From positions 310,001-374,000 of the forward strand of contig NZ_ASJC01000001.1 of the NCBI RefSeq assembly GCF_000691145.1: a stretch of DNA of 64,000 nucleotides, in the 5' to 3' direction. Below the pieces are notes generated by a model that worked only from the letters and a program-made list of their open reading frames with translations, did no database searches and was not told where the DNA came from. The DNA is from Bacillus altitudinis 41KF2b (GTDB lineage: Bacteria > Bacillota > Bacilli > Bacillales > Bacillaceae). Below are positions 33,282-43,051 of this stretch, in pieces (the stretch's first letter is position 1; the number at the start of each line of letters is the position of its first letter). A program made the position numbers and the translations under genes.

Positions 33282-34199
33282 TCACTTTTTTTGATCAACT
33301 GTATAGACAATCTTTCGTTCTTTGGGCATGTTGTCGCGCTGTTTTTTAAATCCATCGATCTTCACTGTCATGACCTCTCCACTCCGCTGCACCGCATCAA
33401 CTTTTGCCTGGAGCGTTTCTACTTGTTCGTTTAGTTTCTTCAAAATCGGTCCTATTTCTTCGGTTGTTTGTAAAATAGGGTCTTGTGAGAACGGCTCGGC
33501 ATTTGTTTGGGCTGACTGGTCGATATCAGCAAAATGAGAAGCGATCCATTCCTCGCTTTCGGCCAACTGTTTTTGGTAGCTCGTGAGCGTTTCATAAAAA
33601 ATGGCTTCTTTTGCTTTTTCGATTTGCAGTAATTTTTCTTGTGTTTCATAAAAACGCTCCTGTAGATGCCGGACGCCTTCTTGTAATAAATGAAGCTCTG
33701 CGTTTTTATCGCCTAGAGTTTGCTGCAGTTTTTCAATCACAGCGGATAAAGTATTTCCTTTTTTCTCCTCTTTTGCAAGCTGTTTATCTTGGTCTAGTAA
33801 TCGCTCCTGTAGTTGCTGAGACATTTCCTTATATTTTACAACCTTCAAATGCAATCGGTGCTTTTCCTCTGTTTCTTTTCGTCTATGATAGGTTTCCTTT
33901 TGCAGCATTTCATGAAGAAGGACGATTTTATGTAATAATTCCGATTTGCTATAAGAGAGATCTTGTATTTTAGATGATGCTTCGTCTTGGTCAATGGTCA
34001 TTTCATCCAATTGTTGTTTTAATTGAGTGAAATCCTTTTTCATCTCATGATATTCTTGAGATAGCTTCTTGTTTTTAGCATAGGTATACGTGGACTGTAA
34101 ATCTGAAATTATCTGTTGATATTTGGCCGTTTCAGCTTTTAAAAATAGATTTTCTTGAGACAGATCATGGAATAGGGGAGAAGCATGGCGCCGGTTCAT
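33282..34199 (-). CDS. yknT: coiled-coil sporulation protein YknT
   Basis: A 305-residue protein that is almost entirely coiled coil: heptad-like Leu/Lys/Glu/Gln from about residue 15 to 255, with only a short N-terminal MNRRHASPLFHDLSQENL and a Lys-rich C-terminus. YknT of B. subtilis is a SigE-dependent sporulation protein of unknown action. ATG 34199 is eight bases after AAGGAGGG; the seven codons before it overlap that site. A SigE-like -10 (CATACTTT, near 34235 on the minus strand) is present without a good -35. Confidence 0.82.
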   Translation of the reverse strand: MNRRHASPLFHDLSQENLFLKAETAKYQQIISDLQSTYTYAKNKKLSQEYHEMKKDFTQLKQQLDEMTIDQDEASSKIQDLSYSKSELLHKIVLLHEMLQKETYHRRKETEEKHRLHLKVVKYKEMSQQLQERLLDQDKQLAKEEKKGNTLSAVIEKLQQTLGDKNAELHLLQEGVRHLQERFYETQEKLLQIEKAKEAIFYETLTSYQKQLAESEEWIASHFADIDQSAQTNAEPFSQDPILQTTEEIGPILKKLNEQVETLQAKVDAVQRSGEVMTVKIDGFKKQRDNMPKERKIVYTVDQKK

Positions 34200-34282
34200 A
34201 GGTAGACCCTCCTTATTCATGTTATCAATAAAGTATGCGAAATGAGTGCGATTAGAACAACCATATCAAAGGGGATGAGATG

Positions 34283-34864
34283 ATGAGAATAGTGAATGTG
34301 ATACTAGCCGGAGGTGCTTCTAGGCGTTTTGGAGAGCCAAAGGCAAGTCATGTCTATCAGGGGAAACCACTATATGAACATGTGAAAGAGCAACTTTTGA
34401 AAGGGGAAACCGTCATCATCAGTCACCCGAAGCTTCTGCCTTTTTTCAAAGCAAGAGGGGAACAAGCTGTTTGGTTAGATGATGAACAGGTGCGTGGGTA
34501 TGGCCCGCTTGCAGGTATATATACCGCTATGCAAAAGCAAGAAGCAGAGTGGTATTTAGTGACGGCATGTGATATGCCATTCATACGAAAAGAGACAGCC
34601 GTCGCTTTATCTTCTTATTGCCATAAGCATGTAGATGCTGTGGTTCCGATGGTGCAGGGAAGATTACAGCCGTTATTTGCGCTTTATCACCGCCGCAGTC
34701 TTCCGTTTATTTCTGCGTGTTTAAAAGAGAATCAATTAGCTATCAAAGACTTATTACAAAAACTTCACGTCCAGGTTGTTCCAGCCGACGAACTGAACGT
34801 GGCACCAAATGAATTTCATAATATCAATAAAAGAAGCGATTTACCTGAAAACGGTATGATATGA
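34283..34864 (+). CDS. mobA: molybdenum cofactor guanylyltransferase MobA
   Basis: A 193-residue nucleotidyltransferase that links GMP to molybdopterin. The nucleotide-binding motif [16 protein letters not shown] is at residues 7-22, GPLAGIY at about 74, and the Mg-binding Asp in TACDMPFI (about 98). The second of two adjacent ATG codons (34283) is preferred from spacing to AAAGGGGA and homology. First gene of the molybdenum cofactor operon; it ends four bases into the open frame that precedes moeB. Confidence 0.9.
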   Translation: MRIVNVILAGGASRRFGEPKASHVYQGKPLYEHVKEQLLKGETVIISHPKLLPFFKARGEQAVWLDDEQVRGYGPLAGIYTAMQKQEAEWYLVTACDMPFIRKETAVALSSYCHKHVDAVVPMVQGRLQPLFALYHRRSLPFISACLKENQLAIKDLLQKLHVQVVPADELNVAPNEFHNINKRSDLPENGMI

Positions 34865-34893
34865 TACATAAAAACGAGGAGGAGAGAACAATA

Positions 34894-35910
34894 TTGAACG
34901 AGCGATATTCAAGGCAAATCTTGTTCCCTCCGGTAGGGAAAAAAGGGCAGTCTGCGCTTGCCGAAAGTCATGTCCTTATTGTTGGAGCTGGTGCACTTGG
35001 AACAGCGTCTGCTGAAGGGCTTGTCCGGTCTGGAATTGGTACTATGACGATTGTAGATCGCGATTATGTCGAATTCTCAAATTTACAGCGGCAGCAGCTG
35101 TACACAGAACATGATGCAAAGATGCATGTGCCAAAAGCGGCAGCAGCTAAAAAACGTCTCCAAGAGATCAACCATGAAGTGACCATTCACGCTCTTATTG
35201 AAGATGCAGGAGTAGAGCTGTTAAGACCTTTATTCCGAAAAGCAAATATCGTCATTGATGCGACTGATAATTTTGAGACAAGAATGGTGATGAATGACTT
35301 ATCTTTAGAAACAAATACGCCTTGGATTTACGGTGCCTGTGTGAGCAGTCAGGGAATGTATATGACCATTTTGCCGGGCAAAACACCTTGCTTATCATGT
35401 GTGTTTACCTCAGTGCCTGTTGGGGGTTTGACATGTGATACAGCTGGTATTATTTCTCCTGCTGTCCAAATGGTGTCGGCTTATCAGCAGACAGAGGCAT
35501 TAAAATATTTAACAGGGCATGAAGAGCAAATGGAGCGAAAGTTTGTCACGTTTGATTTGTGGCAGTCGTCTTCGTTTAAAATGGATGTATCTCGTACGAA
35601 GCAGGAAAGCTGTCCATCTTGCGGCACACATAGAACGTATCCATATTTAGATGAACAGCGAAAAAAAACAGCGATTCTTTGCGGGCGTGACACCATTCAG
35701 ATCATATCGAAGGATTTGGAAAACCTTTCATTTCAGCATGTAAAAGAGCGTCTGTCATCTATTTGTGAGGTGGAAGTGAACGATTTTTTAATTCATATAC
35801 GCTATGAAAGACACCGTATCGTTTGTTTTAAAGGAGGACGTGTATTAATCCATGGGACAAATGATGAAAGAGTAGCCAATTCATTACTAGCAAGACTGCT
35901 AGGCATATAG
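34894..35910 (+). CDS. moeB: molybdopterin-synthase adenylyltransferase MoeB
   Basis: A 338-residue E1-like enzyme that adenylates the C-terminus of MoaD for sulfur loading. Nucleotide motif [15 protein letters not shown] (about residues 31-45), [16 protein letters not shown] (about 60), and zinc ligands CLSC and CPSC. A short extra C-terminal region of about 90 residues follows, without a rhodanese Cys motif. TTG 34894 ([11 protein letters not shown]) is chosen because GAGGAGGAG lies nine bases before and it matches B. subtilis MoeB (339). Confidence 0.9.
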   Translation: MNERYSRQILFPPVGKKGQSALAESHVLIVGAGALGTASAEGLVRSGIGTMTIVDRDYVEFSNLQRQQLYTEHDAKMHVPKAAAAKKRLQEINHEVTIHALIEDAGVELLRPLFRKANIVIDATDNFETRMVMNDLSLETNTPWIYGACVSSQGMYMTILPGKTPCLSCVFTSVPVGGLTCDTAGIISPAVQMVSAYQQTEALKYLTGHEEQMERKFVTFDLWQSSSFKMDVSRTKQESCPSCGTHRTYPYLDEQRKKTAILCGRDTIQIISKDLENLSFQHVKERLSSICEVEVNDFLIHIRYERHRIVCFKGGRVLIHGTNDERVANSLLARLLGI

Positions 35911-35922
35911 GAGTGAGAAGTG

Positions 35923-37194
35923 ATGGAAAGACGACAGCCAATTCCAGTAGAAGAGGCAGTAAAGAAAGTCCACCAATTTCAAAAACATGGACAAGTCGAA
36001 TGGGTTCCTTTAAAGAACAGCCTTGGAAGATGGATTGCAGAGGATATTTTAGCAGACCATGATGTTCCTGCCTTTGATCGTTCTCCGTATGATGGTTTTG
36101 CACTTCGGGCAGAAGATACAAAGGAAGCATCAAGCGAGCATCCGGTTGAATTTGAGGTCATTGATCATATTGGGGCAGGTATTGTTTCTGCAAAAACGAT
36201 CGGTCCTTTTCAAGCGATTCGCATCATGACAGGAGCGAAGATGCCAAAAGGAGCAAATGTTGTGATCATGCTCGAATTGACGAAAACGTTTGAAAAAGAC
36301 GGTAAATCAATGATGTCACTTAAAAGACCTCTGAAAAAGGGTGACAATATTTCTCGGCAAGGAGAAGAGACCCTCAAAGGGAACGTCATGATCAAAAAAG
36401 GCTCAAAAGTAACCCCAGGCGTGACGGCGATATTAGCAACGTTCGGGTATGCGGTTGTGCCAGTCGTCAAAAAACCGGTCATCGGTATCATCTCAACAGG
36501 TACCGAGCTTCTACAAGTAAGTGATGCCATGGTGGACGGTAAAATTAGAAACAGTAACCTGAGTATGGTCTACGCCCAGGTTCTTGAAGCTGGAGGAGAA
36601 CCGCTTGATTTAGGCGGTGTATCCGATGATTTTGATCAAAGCTATGAAGCCGTAAAAGCAGCCTTAAGCAAAGTTGATATGCTCATCACAACAGGCGGTG
36701 TATCGGTAGGTGATTTTGACTTTTTACCTGCTATTTATGAAAAACTAGGTGCAGAGGTGTTGTTTAATAAAGTGGCCATGAGACCTGGAAGTGTGACGAC
36801 CGTTGCGGCGTTGCCAAATGGTCAATTGCTTTATGGGCTGTCAGGAAATCCAGCTGCCTGTTTTGTTGGCTTTGAACTATTTGTCAAACCGATCATTTAT
36901 AAATGGTGTTTGAAAGAAAATCCATTTCCCGTTTTTTCTGAGGCGAAGCTGACACATGATTTTCCAAAAGCCAATCCATTCACTCGATTTGTTAGAGCAT
37001 CACTTGATTTCGCTGGCAGCCAGCTGAGTGTGACGCCAACAGGTCTTGATAAATCTAGTGCGGTGACATCTATTGCTCATGCTGATTGTTTCATTGTTTT
37101 GCCCGGAGGAACAAGAGGGTTTAGTGCAGGTGACCAGGTCAACGTTCTGCTATTTCACCACGAAGGCGGTGCTCCATGTTGGATGACAAATTAA
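35923..37194 (+). CDS. moeA: molybdopterin molybdenumtransferase MoeA
   Basis: A 423-residue enzyme that inserts molybdate into adenylated molybdopterin. Motifs: PAFDRSPYDGFALRAED (about residues 49-65), MTGAKMPKGANVVIM (about 103-117), TGTELL, and the TTGGVSVGDFDFLP loop (about 257-270). ATG 35923 is preferred over the GTG directly before it from spacing to AGGAGTGAG. Twelve bases separate it from moeB, and it overlaps mobB by 19 bases. Confidence 0.93.
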   Translation: MERRQPIPVEEAVKKVHQFQKHGQVEWVPLKNSLGRWIAEDILADHDVPAFDRSPYDGFALRAEDTKEASSEHPVEFEVIDHIGAGIVSAKTIGPFQAIRIMTGAKMPKGANVVIMLELTKTFEKDGKSMMSLKRPLKKGDNISRQGEETLKGNVMIKKGSKVTPGVTAILATFGYAVVPVVKKPVIGIISTGTELLQVSDAMVDGKIRNSNLSMVYAQVLEAGGEPLDLGGVSDDFDQSYEAVKAALSKVDMLITTGGVSVGDFDFLPAIYEKLGAEVLFNKVAMRPGSVTTVAALPNGQLLYGLSGNPAACFVGFELFVKPIIYKWCLKENPFPVFSEAKLTHDFPKANPFTRFVRASLDFAGSQLSVTPTGLDKSSAVTSIAHADCFIVLPGGTRGFSAGDQVNVLLFHHEGGAPCWMTN

Positions 37195-37703
37195 ACATTC
37201 TGCAAGTCGTGGGCTATCAAAATAGTGGTAAAACGACGCTGATCGAAAAATTATGTCAGCTGGCGGATGAAGAAGAAATGAAGCTAGGCTGCTTGAAACA
37301 TCATGGACATGGCGGAAAACCAGACCGTCTGTTCAAACAAAAAGATACGGATCGATATGTTCAAGCGGGTGCGTTTGCTGCTGGTGTGGAGGGAGAAGGT
37401 GAATGTCACTTTTTCATGCAGCACATGACGTTTGCACAACTAGTCAACATGTGTCAGCATCTTCCTTTAGATGCCGTCTTGATCGAAGGATACAAACAGG
37501 CGCCTTACCGCAAAATCCTGTGTGTCAAAGACGAACAGGAACTCATTGATCTTTCGACACTTTCTCATATACAAGCAGCCATTTATTTCAATAAAGAAAT
37601 ACAGTTCACCGAGAAATACCCGTTTCCTTTGTTTTCAGCATTTGACAAGCGCGGGATCACATTTGCTTTTAATTTATTGAAGGGGGAAGCCTCGTATGAA
37701 TGA
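37176..37703 (+). CDS. mobB: molybdopterin-guanine dinucleotide adapter MobB
   Basis: A 175-residue GTP-binding protein. The P-loop is VVGYQNSGKTTLIEKL (residues 10-25) and a GCLKHHGHG segment follows. It aids MobA in making the guanine dinucleotide form of the cofactor. Its start lies 19 bases inside moeA and its end overlaps moaE by eight bases, so translation is coupled. Confidence 0.9.
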   Translation: MLDDKLNILQVVGYQNSGKTTLIEKLCQLADEEEMKLGCLKHHGHGGKPDRLFKQKDTDRYVQAGAFAAGVEGEGECHFFMQHMTFAQLVNMCQHLPLDAVLIEGYKQAPYRKILCVKDEQELIDLSTLSHIQAAIYFNKEIQFTEKYPFPLFSAFDKRGITFAFNLLKGEASYE

Positions 37704-38187
37704 ACTTTTTAAGATCACAAAAGAGCCGATTGATGTGAATGAATTGATTCAGCATGTTACAAGACGCAAAGCGGGAGCCATTACGACATTCATAGGCACG
37801 GTAAGAGAATGGACAAATGGCAAAAAAACGCTGCGTTTAACATATGAAGCATACATACCAATGGCGGAAAATATGTTGAGTCAAATTGGACAAGAAATTA
37901 AAAAACGCTGGCCTGAAACAGAAGCTGCCATTGTGCATCGTATTGGCACTCTTGAGATATGTGACATTGCAGTGGCAATAGCTGTTTCATCACCTCATCG
38001 GAAAGCTGCATACGAAGCCAATGAATATGCGATTGAACGAATAAAGGAAATAGTTCCTATTTGGAAAAAGGAATACTGGGAAGATGGGGAGGCTTGGATA
38101 GGTGATCAGCTTGAAACCGTTTCTTACCCGGATGGAAAACCTAGTACTCTCCAACTTAACGAGAAAGAAGGGAAGCGGCATGATTAG
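37696..38187 (+). CDS. moaE: molybdopterin synthase large subunit MoaE
   Basis: A 163-residue subunit that, with thiocarboxylated MoaD, puts two sulfurs into precursor Z. Typical parts: GAITTFIGTVREWTNGK (about residues 31-47), the conserved Lys region PIWKKEYWEDGEAWIG and HRIGTLEICDIAVAIAV. The ribosome site AAGGGGGA lies inside the mobB end. It overlaps the following moaD by eight bases. Confidence 0.92.
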   Translation: MNELFKITKEPIDVNELIQHVTRRKAGAITTFIGTVREWTNGKKTLRLTYEAYIPMAENMLSQIGQEIKKRWPETEAAIVHRIGTLEICDIAVAIAVSSPHRKAAYEANEYAIERIKEIVPIWKKEYWEDGEAWIGDQLETVSYPDGKPSTLQLNEKEGKRHD

Positions 38188-38413
38188 CGTATTATTGTTC
38201 GCCGGCCTTGCTGAGAAGGCCGGTAAACAACAAATCATCATTCAAAAAGATCAAACAACGGTTGATGAGATTAAAATAGAATTACAGGAGGTATATGGTG
38301 TTGATACTGCACAAAACGTGATGGTTGCAGTCAACGAAATATATACGAGGGGAAATGCTGAAGTGCGTAGCGGGGACACTGTTGCACTCATTCCTCCTGT
38401 AAGTGGTGGATAA
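38180..38413 (+). CDS. moaD: molybdopterin synthase sulfur carrier MoaD
   Basis: A 77-residue ubiquitin-like protein ending in the obligate Gly-Gly (PPVSGG), which is adenylated by MoeB and thiocarboxylated. ATG 38180 (MISVLLFAGLAEKAG) lies within the moaE end after GAAGGGAAG; the longer open frame to 38102 is not used. Last gene of the operon, before a terminator. Confidence 0.92.
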   Translation: MISVLLFAGLAEKAGKQQIIIQKDQTTVDEIKIELQEVYGVDTAQNVMVAVNEIYTRGNAEVRSGDTVALIPPVSGG

Positions 38414-38427
38414 TAGATATTAGAGGA

Positions 38428-38461
38428 TTTGGTTATGGCCAGCGGCTGTAACCAATTTTTT
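38428..38461. terminator. terminator after moaD
   Basis: Stem TTGGTTA / TAACCAA with seven T. It also faces the convergent Rok-like gene. Confidence 0.82.
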
Positions 38462-38838
38462 TATGTGTGAAAAGATTGTAGAGGTACTTGGGTATGATCT
38501 TCGTAAATAAAACATCCCCGGCGTGCTTTAGAAATGTGAGGATCGAGCTGTTGAATGAGATCATACAATTCGCTGATTCGTCTCACATTGAAATCTGTTT
38601 GCGCTTGAAGCTGTTCTTTTAGTTCTTTTGTGCTCACGATGCTTCCCTTTTTTTCTTTAATAATATCTACACACCTTGCTGCGTAGTATATTTTGTCATT
38701 AGAAGGTCTGCTCTCTTTCATATCAAGTAATTTGAGCTCATGATAAATCAGTTCTCTTTCCTTTCTAAAGTATTGCCATGCTTCTTGTTCCTTTTCATAA
38801 AGTAAAATCAATTGCATTTTCAATTTTTCTCTTAACAT
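38461..38838 (-). CDS. short Rok-like protein (paralogue of Rok without the long linker)
   Basis: A 125-residue protein that I align by eye to Rok (32638). Residues 5-39 match Rok's N-terminal coil: ERELIYHELKLLD against ERDAIYAKLRELD. The C-terminal 60 residues match the winged helix: SIVSTKELKEQL against AIKSSELQKEI, and RGCFIYE (107-113) against RGQYILE. The Gln-rich linker and the RRRRG stretch are missing, as in the plasmid protein sRok. The NMTT segment of Rok reads RRIS here, so DNA specificity may differ. GGAG and a SigA promoter precede ATG 38838. It stands where B. subtilis has yknUV. Confidence 0.72.
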   Translation of the reverse strand: MLREKLKMQLILLYEKEQEAWQYFRKERELIYHELKLLDMKESRPSNDKIYYAARCVDIIKEKKGSIVSTKELKEQLQAQTDFNVRRISELYDLIQQLDPHISKARRGCFIYEDHTQVPLQSFHT

Positions 38839-38884
38839 TCACTTGACTCCATTTCCACTATCATTTAACCTACCTCTATTTTAC

Positions 38885-38912
38885 ATTATATGAAAAAATA
38901 ACATTTGATCAA
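38885..38912 (-). promoter_or_regulatory. SigA promoter of the Rok-like gene
   Basis: On the minus strand TTGATC (38912-38907), 16 bases, TATAAT (38890-38885), giving a leader of about 40 bases. Confidence 0.7.
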
Positions 38913-39356
38913 GTAAAATCCTTTTATTTTTATTTTTTTAATATGAAAGTATTGATACTAAAGGCTCATCTGTTCTATAAAAGGCGCTAAACATAGTCCT
39001 ATAAAGCCGGGATTCATTGAAATTACTAGGAATATTTTAACAAAAAATTGTTGTGTCTAACTGAGACCATCTGAATCCAAAGGAAAAGGATATTTATTCC
39101 GAAAGACATGTTGTTTACTTCATAAAATGTTTTTCAGTCAGTAAAATCATGATTTTTTCATATGAATATGGTCGGGTCAAGGTATCATTTGAAGGATGTC
39201 GTTCATGAAAATAGAATAATAGATTCAATCCTATCACTATGAAAATAAGAAAATCAAATGATCTATCACTTATTGGCAATCTTTTGATAAAATAGAAACA
39301 ACAAGAGTATGAAAAAACGTTTCGATACTTACAGCACATGGAGAGGATGACCTTTG
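38913..39356. other. AT-rich intergenic stretch before yknW
   Basis: No credible gene. Near its end AGAAAC (39294-39299) and CGTT (39318-39321) recall an ECF/SigW promoter, expected because yknWXYZ is SigW-controlled in B. subtilis. The spacing is 18 rather than 16 bases, so this is weak. A minus-strand open frame (39115-39384) overlaps the yknW start and is not supported. Confidence 0.35.
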
Positions 39357-39977
39357 ATGAAAGAAACAACGCCAAAACCCACAATAATTGGAGTAAGCAC
39401 TAGACCATCAGAGCATTTGAAAAGAGTGTGGGAGCAGCCATTCGTTTGGTGGCCTTTATCATGTGTGCTTGTATTAACAGTTGTTGTCACTTATTTGTCT
39501 CAGCTAGTGAATGAAGGATTGTGGGCAGATTTAATTTTACCAATCCCTTTCGTTTATGTGATCACGCTCATTGGTCTGGTCATTGGGATTGTCATTAATA
39601 CTGCCGTATACAAGTTCATCGTCTTTTTAGCAAAAGGTGATGCAACATTTCATCAGCTGTTTTCAGGTGTACTGTATATCACACCTATTACGATCATTGG
39701 TACGATTATTTCTCATTTGGCGATCATTTTTTTTCATGTGCCAAAAGATATCACGGTTACCTCATTAAACGCATTCATTCGAATGTCTGGTCCATGGCAT
39801 GCCGTGTTAGCCAATATCGATCTTTTTGTGATCTGGAATCTTGTTTTAACAGGCTTTTTATTGATCAAAGTCGGCCGCATTTCGCCAAGAATATCTTGGA
39901 TTATTGTGAGTGTCTTTTATGTATTATCTTTAATTTTTCAATATGTAGGAACCACAATCACCATCAACATGCAGTAA
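39357..39977 (+). CDS. yknW: Yip1-domain membrane protein YknW
   Basis: A 206-residue membrane protein with about five helices and a Yip1-like fold. It begins [27 protein letters not shown] and then turns hydrophobic. In B. subtilis YknW helps assemble the YknXYZ transporter that protects against the SDP toxin. ATG 39357 follows GAGAGGATG; a TTG directly before it is the alternative. yknX follows after 20 bases. Confidence 0.88.
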   Translation: MKETTPKPTIIGVSTRPSEHLKRVWEQPFVWWPLSCVLVLTVVVTYLSQLVNEGLWADLILPIPFVYVITLIGLVIGIVINTAVYKFIVFLAKGDATFHQLFSGVLYITPITIIGTIISHLAIIFFHVPKDITVTSLNAFIRMSGPWHAVLANIDLFVIWNLVLTGFLLIKVGRISPRISWIIVSVFYVLSLIFQYVGTTITINMQ

Positions 39978-39997
39978 GCTGGGGGTAGAATGTTTTT

Positions 39998-41104
39998 ATG
40001 AGAAAGAAAATCATTATCGGATCCATTATCATTATTGTGATTGGTCTATTCATTGGATTTAATATTGCAAAAAACCAATCAAAGCCTGCCTCTACGGCAT
40101 CATTTAAAACAGTCCAACTTGCATCAAAAGAAATAACTTCTACGGTGATGACGCCTGGAACACTTTCATTCTCGGAGGAGCAATTCATTTATACAGAAGA
40201 GGAGAAGGGAAGCCTGAATCATATCGCTGTGAAAGAAGGAGAAAAGGTGAAAGTTGGAACACCGCTCCTGACATATGAAAATAAGGAACTGGAGCTTGAA
40301 GAACAGCAGCAAGCACTTGCGGCTGAATCAAGTACACTAAAGCTTGAACAATTACAAAATAGACTCAATACATTAGATGAAAATCAGGGAAAAAAGGCGG
40401 GCTCTGATTCGAAAAACGAGCGAGATCAGCTTGAAATCGAACTCAAAGCCGCTGAATTAGAACAAAAACAAGCGGAGCTTAACCAAGAAAAAATAAAGGC
40501 ACAAATAGAAGATTTAACGATACATAGCAAAATTGAAGGAACAGTCATCTCCATCGAGCAAGATGCTGGCGCAGGGAAGCTAGAAGAGAGACAGCCGGTG
40601 ATCCATATTGGCAATGAGAAAAAAATGATCGTACGAGGCTTAATCACTGAGTATGACGCTATGAAAGTCAAAAAGAAACAAAAAGTAAAGGTAACGTCTG
40701 ATGTCATTCGCGGAAAGAGCTGGCAAGGAGTGGTGAAAAAAGTGGGCGCTGTGCCTGCCCAGTCAACAGCAGAAACAGCTGCAAGTGATCAAACGGTACA
40801 ATATCCAGTCGAAATTGAAATAAAAGGGAAAAAGCCGGATGCAAAACCAGGCTTTAAAATGATCATGGAAATTGAAACGGACAAGCGTCAAGTGCTCACA
40901 ATTCCTGAAACAGCCGTGAAAAAAGAGAAAGATGGTTCATACGTTTATGTTGTTGAAAAGAATGCACTGAAGAAAGTAAAAGTGACATTAGGTGAAACGT
41001 CAGGTCATGATCTTGAAGTGACGAAAGGTTTAACAAAAGAAGATCAAATCATTGCAGAGCCATCAGATGACATGTATGACGGAATGGAAGTGAACGCTGA
41101 ATGA
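39998..41104 (+). CDS. yknX: membrane-fusion (adapter) subunit YknX
   Basis: A 368-residue periplasmic-adapter-type protein. An N-terminal anchor (about residues 5-22) is followed by a lipoyl half (EEKGSLNHIAVKEGEKVKVG), a long coiled-coil hairpin (about 85-165), the second lipoyl half (LTIHSKIEGTVISIEQDAGAG) and beta-barrel domains. It pairs with the ABC transporter YknYZ. Start ATG 39998; its end overlaps yknY by four bases. Confidence 0.92.
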   Translation: MRKKIIIGSIIIIVIGLFIGFNIAKNQSKPASTASFKTVQLASKEITSTVMTPGTLSFSEEQFIYTEEEKGSLNHIAVKEGEKVKVGTPLLTYENKELELEEQQQALAAESSTLKLEQLQNRLNTLDENQGKKAGSDSKNERDQLEIELKAAELEQKQAELNQEKIKAQIEDLTIHSKIEGTVISIEQDAGAGKLEERQPVIHIGNEKKMIVRGLITEYDAMKVKKKQKVKVTSDVIRGKSWQGVVKKVGAVPAQSTAETAASDQTVQYPVEIEIKGKKPDAKPGFKMIMEIETDKRQVLTIPETAVKKEKDGSYVYVVEKNALKKVKVTLGETSGHDLEVTKGLTKEDQIIAEPSDDMYDGMEVNAE

Positions 41105-41802
41105 TTCAGCTTTCAAACGTGACAAAAAGCTACGAAGTCGCTGAGGAGACATTTGATGTATTAAGTGATGTGGACCTTGTCATTGGTAAAGGCGAGTATA
41201 TGTCCATTATGGGCCCGTCCGGCTCTGGAAAATCAACGTTAATGAATATCATTGGCTGTTTGGACCACCCGACCTCCGGACAGTACCATTTTCAAGGTAT
41301 GGAGCTGTCGGCAGCAAAGGATCAAGAACTGGCAGTGATTCGAAATCGATCCATTGGTTTTGTTTTTCAACAATTTTATTTACTGCCTAGATTAAATGCG
41401 AGGCGAAATGTTGAACTTCCGATGATTTATGCTGGTATCAGTCAAAAGGAAAGAAAAGAACGTGCGGAAATGGCACTTGAAAAGGTTGGTTTGGCAGATC
41501 GAATGAAGCATATGCCAAACGAGTTGTCAGGGGGTCAAAAGCAAAGAGTAGCCATCGCACGAGCGATTGTCAATGAGCCGAAGCTCATCTTGGCAGATGA
41601 ACCAACAGGCGCTCTTGATTCAAAAACGAGCGGCTCGATTATGGAACAGTTTACAAAGCTCAATGAGGAAGGAACAACGGTTGTGCTAGTTACTCATGAA
41701 GAAGAAATAGCTGCGTATACAAACCGGATAGTCGTTGTAAGAGATGGACGCCTCGTTCAAGATAGATTGATACAAGGAGACGCAATGAATGAAACTCTTT
41801 GA
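41101..41802 (+). CDS. yknY: ABC transporter ATP-binding protein YknY
   Basis: A 233-residue MacB-type ATPase. Walker A GPSGSGKST (about residues 38-46), signature LSGGQKQRVAIARAI (about 143), Walker B LILADEPTGALDS and the switch His in VLVTHEEE. It overlaps yknX by four bases and yknZ by 14, so coupling is tight. It powers the YknZ permease. Confidence 0.94.
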   Translation: MIQLSNVTKSYEVAEETFDVLSDVDLVIGKGEYMSIMGPSGSGKSTLMNIIGCLDHPTSGQYHFQGMELSAAKDQELAVIRNRSIGFVFQQFYLLPRLNARRNVELPMIYAGISQKERKERAEMALEKVGLADRMKHMPNELSGGQKQRVAIARAIVNEPKLILADEPTGALDSKTSGSIMEQFTKLNEEGTTVVLVTHEEEIAAYTNRIVVVRDGRLVQDRLIQGDAMNETL

Positions 41803-42982
41803 AAATATCAAAATAGCGCTGAATTCTGTCCTAGCTCATAAATTGCGGTCTATTTTAACAATGCTTGGAATTATTATTGGGGTTGGATCAGTGATTGCAG
41901 TCGTTGCCATCGGTCAAGGCGGAGAGCAAATGCTAAAAGAATCAATTTCAGGGCCAAACAATACCATTGATATGACCTATACACCCTCTGATGAGGAGTT
42001 AAATGCGAATCCTAATGCGTTATTTGAAGCCACATTTACTGAAGAAGACATTCAAAGTGTTCAAGCATTGAATGGGGTTAAACAGGTTGCCTCCTCCACT
42101 GCACAAGGCATGCAATTAAGATTCCAAGATACAACAATAGATGCAACGGTCAATGGGATTAATGAAGGCTACACGAATGTACATTCATTACATATAGCAG
42201 AAGGACAGGACTTACGTGAAATCGATTTTAGGAGCGGAAGAAGGGCAGCTGTTATTTCAGAAGGGATACAAAAAGAATTATTTAATGGAGAGAAGGCAGT
42301 AGGCGAGTTGATTTGGATGAATGGACAGCCGGTTGAGGTGATCGGAGTTTTAGCAAAACAGGAAGGGCTGTTTTCATTTGATATGAATGAAATATATGTC
42401 CCTTTTGCAATGCTGACAACTGCATTTGGTGTGAAAGAATATGATAAGTTGTCTATTCAAGTCGCACATGCTGATCAAATGAAAGAAGTGGGAAAGAGTG
42501 CGGCTGCACGCTTAAATGAAAATCACCATACAGAAGATGCTTACGAAATGATCAATCTGGAAGAGATTGCAGCAGGCATTGGTCAAATTACGTCTGTCAT
42601 GACAACAATCATTGGCTCAATTGCTGGTATCTCATTACTTGTCGGCGGCATTGGTGTCATGAATATTATGCTCGTATCTGTCACAGAAAGAACAAGAGAA
42701 ATCGGAATTCGAAAGGCACTTGGGGCAACTAGGGCTCAAATACTCGTTCAGTTTTTAATTGAGTCTGTCGTCCTTACACTGATCGGTGGGTTACTTGGAA
42801 TTGCGCTTGGCTTCGGAGGTGCTTCACTTGTGTCACTGTTTGCAGGGTGGCCTTCTCTTGTATCGTGGCAAATCGTATGTGGAGGCGTCCTATTTAGTAT
42901 GCTCATTGGTATTATTTTTGGACTGATTCCTGCCAATAAAGCAGCGAGGCTCGATCCTATTGAATCACTTAGATATGAATAA
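41789..42982 (+). CDS. yknZ: MacB-like ABC permease YknZ
   Basis: A 397-residue permease with four membrane helices: one near residues 20-42, then three at about 280-390. An extracytoplasmic MacB-PCD domain lies between them. SILTMLGIIIGVGSVIAVVAI and ERTREIGIRKALGATRAQIL are family signatures. With YknWXY it forms the SDP-resistance exporter of B. subtilis. A terminator follows about 70 bases later. Confidence 0.94.
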   Translation: MKLFENIKIALNSVLAHKLRSILTMLGIIIGVGSVIAVVAIGQGGEQMLKESISGPNNTIDMTYTPSDEELNANPNALFEATFTEEDIQSVQALNGVKQVASSTAQGMQLRFQDTTIDATVNGINEGYTNVHSLHIAEGQDLREIDFRSGRRAAVISEGIQKELFNGEKAVGELIWMNGQPVEVIGVLAKQEGLFSFDMNEIYVPFAMLTTAFGVKEYDKLSIQVAHADQMKEVGKSAAARLNENHHTEDAYEMINLEEIAAGIGQITSVMTTIIGSIAGISLLVGGIGVMNIMLVSVTERTREIGIRKALGATRAQILVQFLIESVVLTLIGGLLGIALGFGGASLVSLFAGWPSLVSWQIVCGGVLFSMLIGIIFGLIPANKAARLDPIESLRYE

Positions 42983-43051
42983 TCCTAAAGTTAACTTTCA
43001 AGGTGCTGACAAGAAGGTAGAACGAGATATATTGCCTGCTGCTCCGCACCT

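Noticed and set aside
39294-39321. SigW promoter of yknWXYZ.
   Set aside because: AGAAAC and CGTT are present but 18 bases apart instead of 16, so it is kept only as a remark in the gap entry.
39115-39384. An 89-codon minus-strand frame before yknW.
   Set aside because: It overlaps the yknW start, lacks a good ribosome site, has an odd Cys/Phe-rich composition and no recognisable family.
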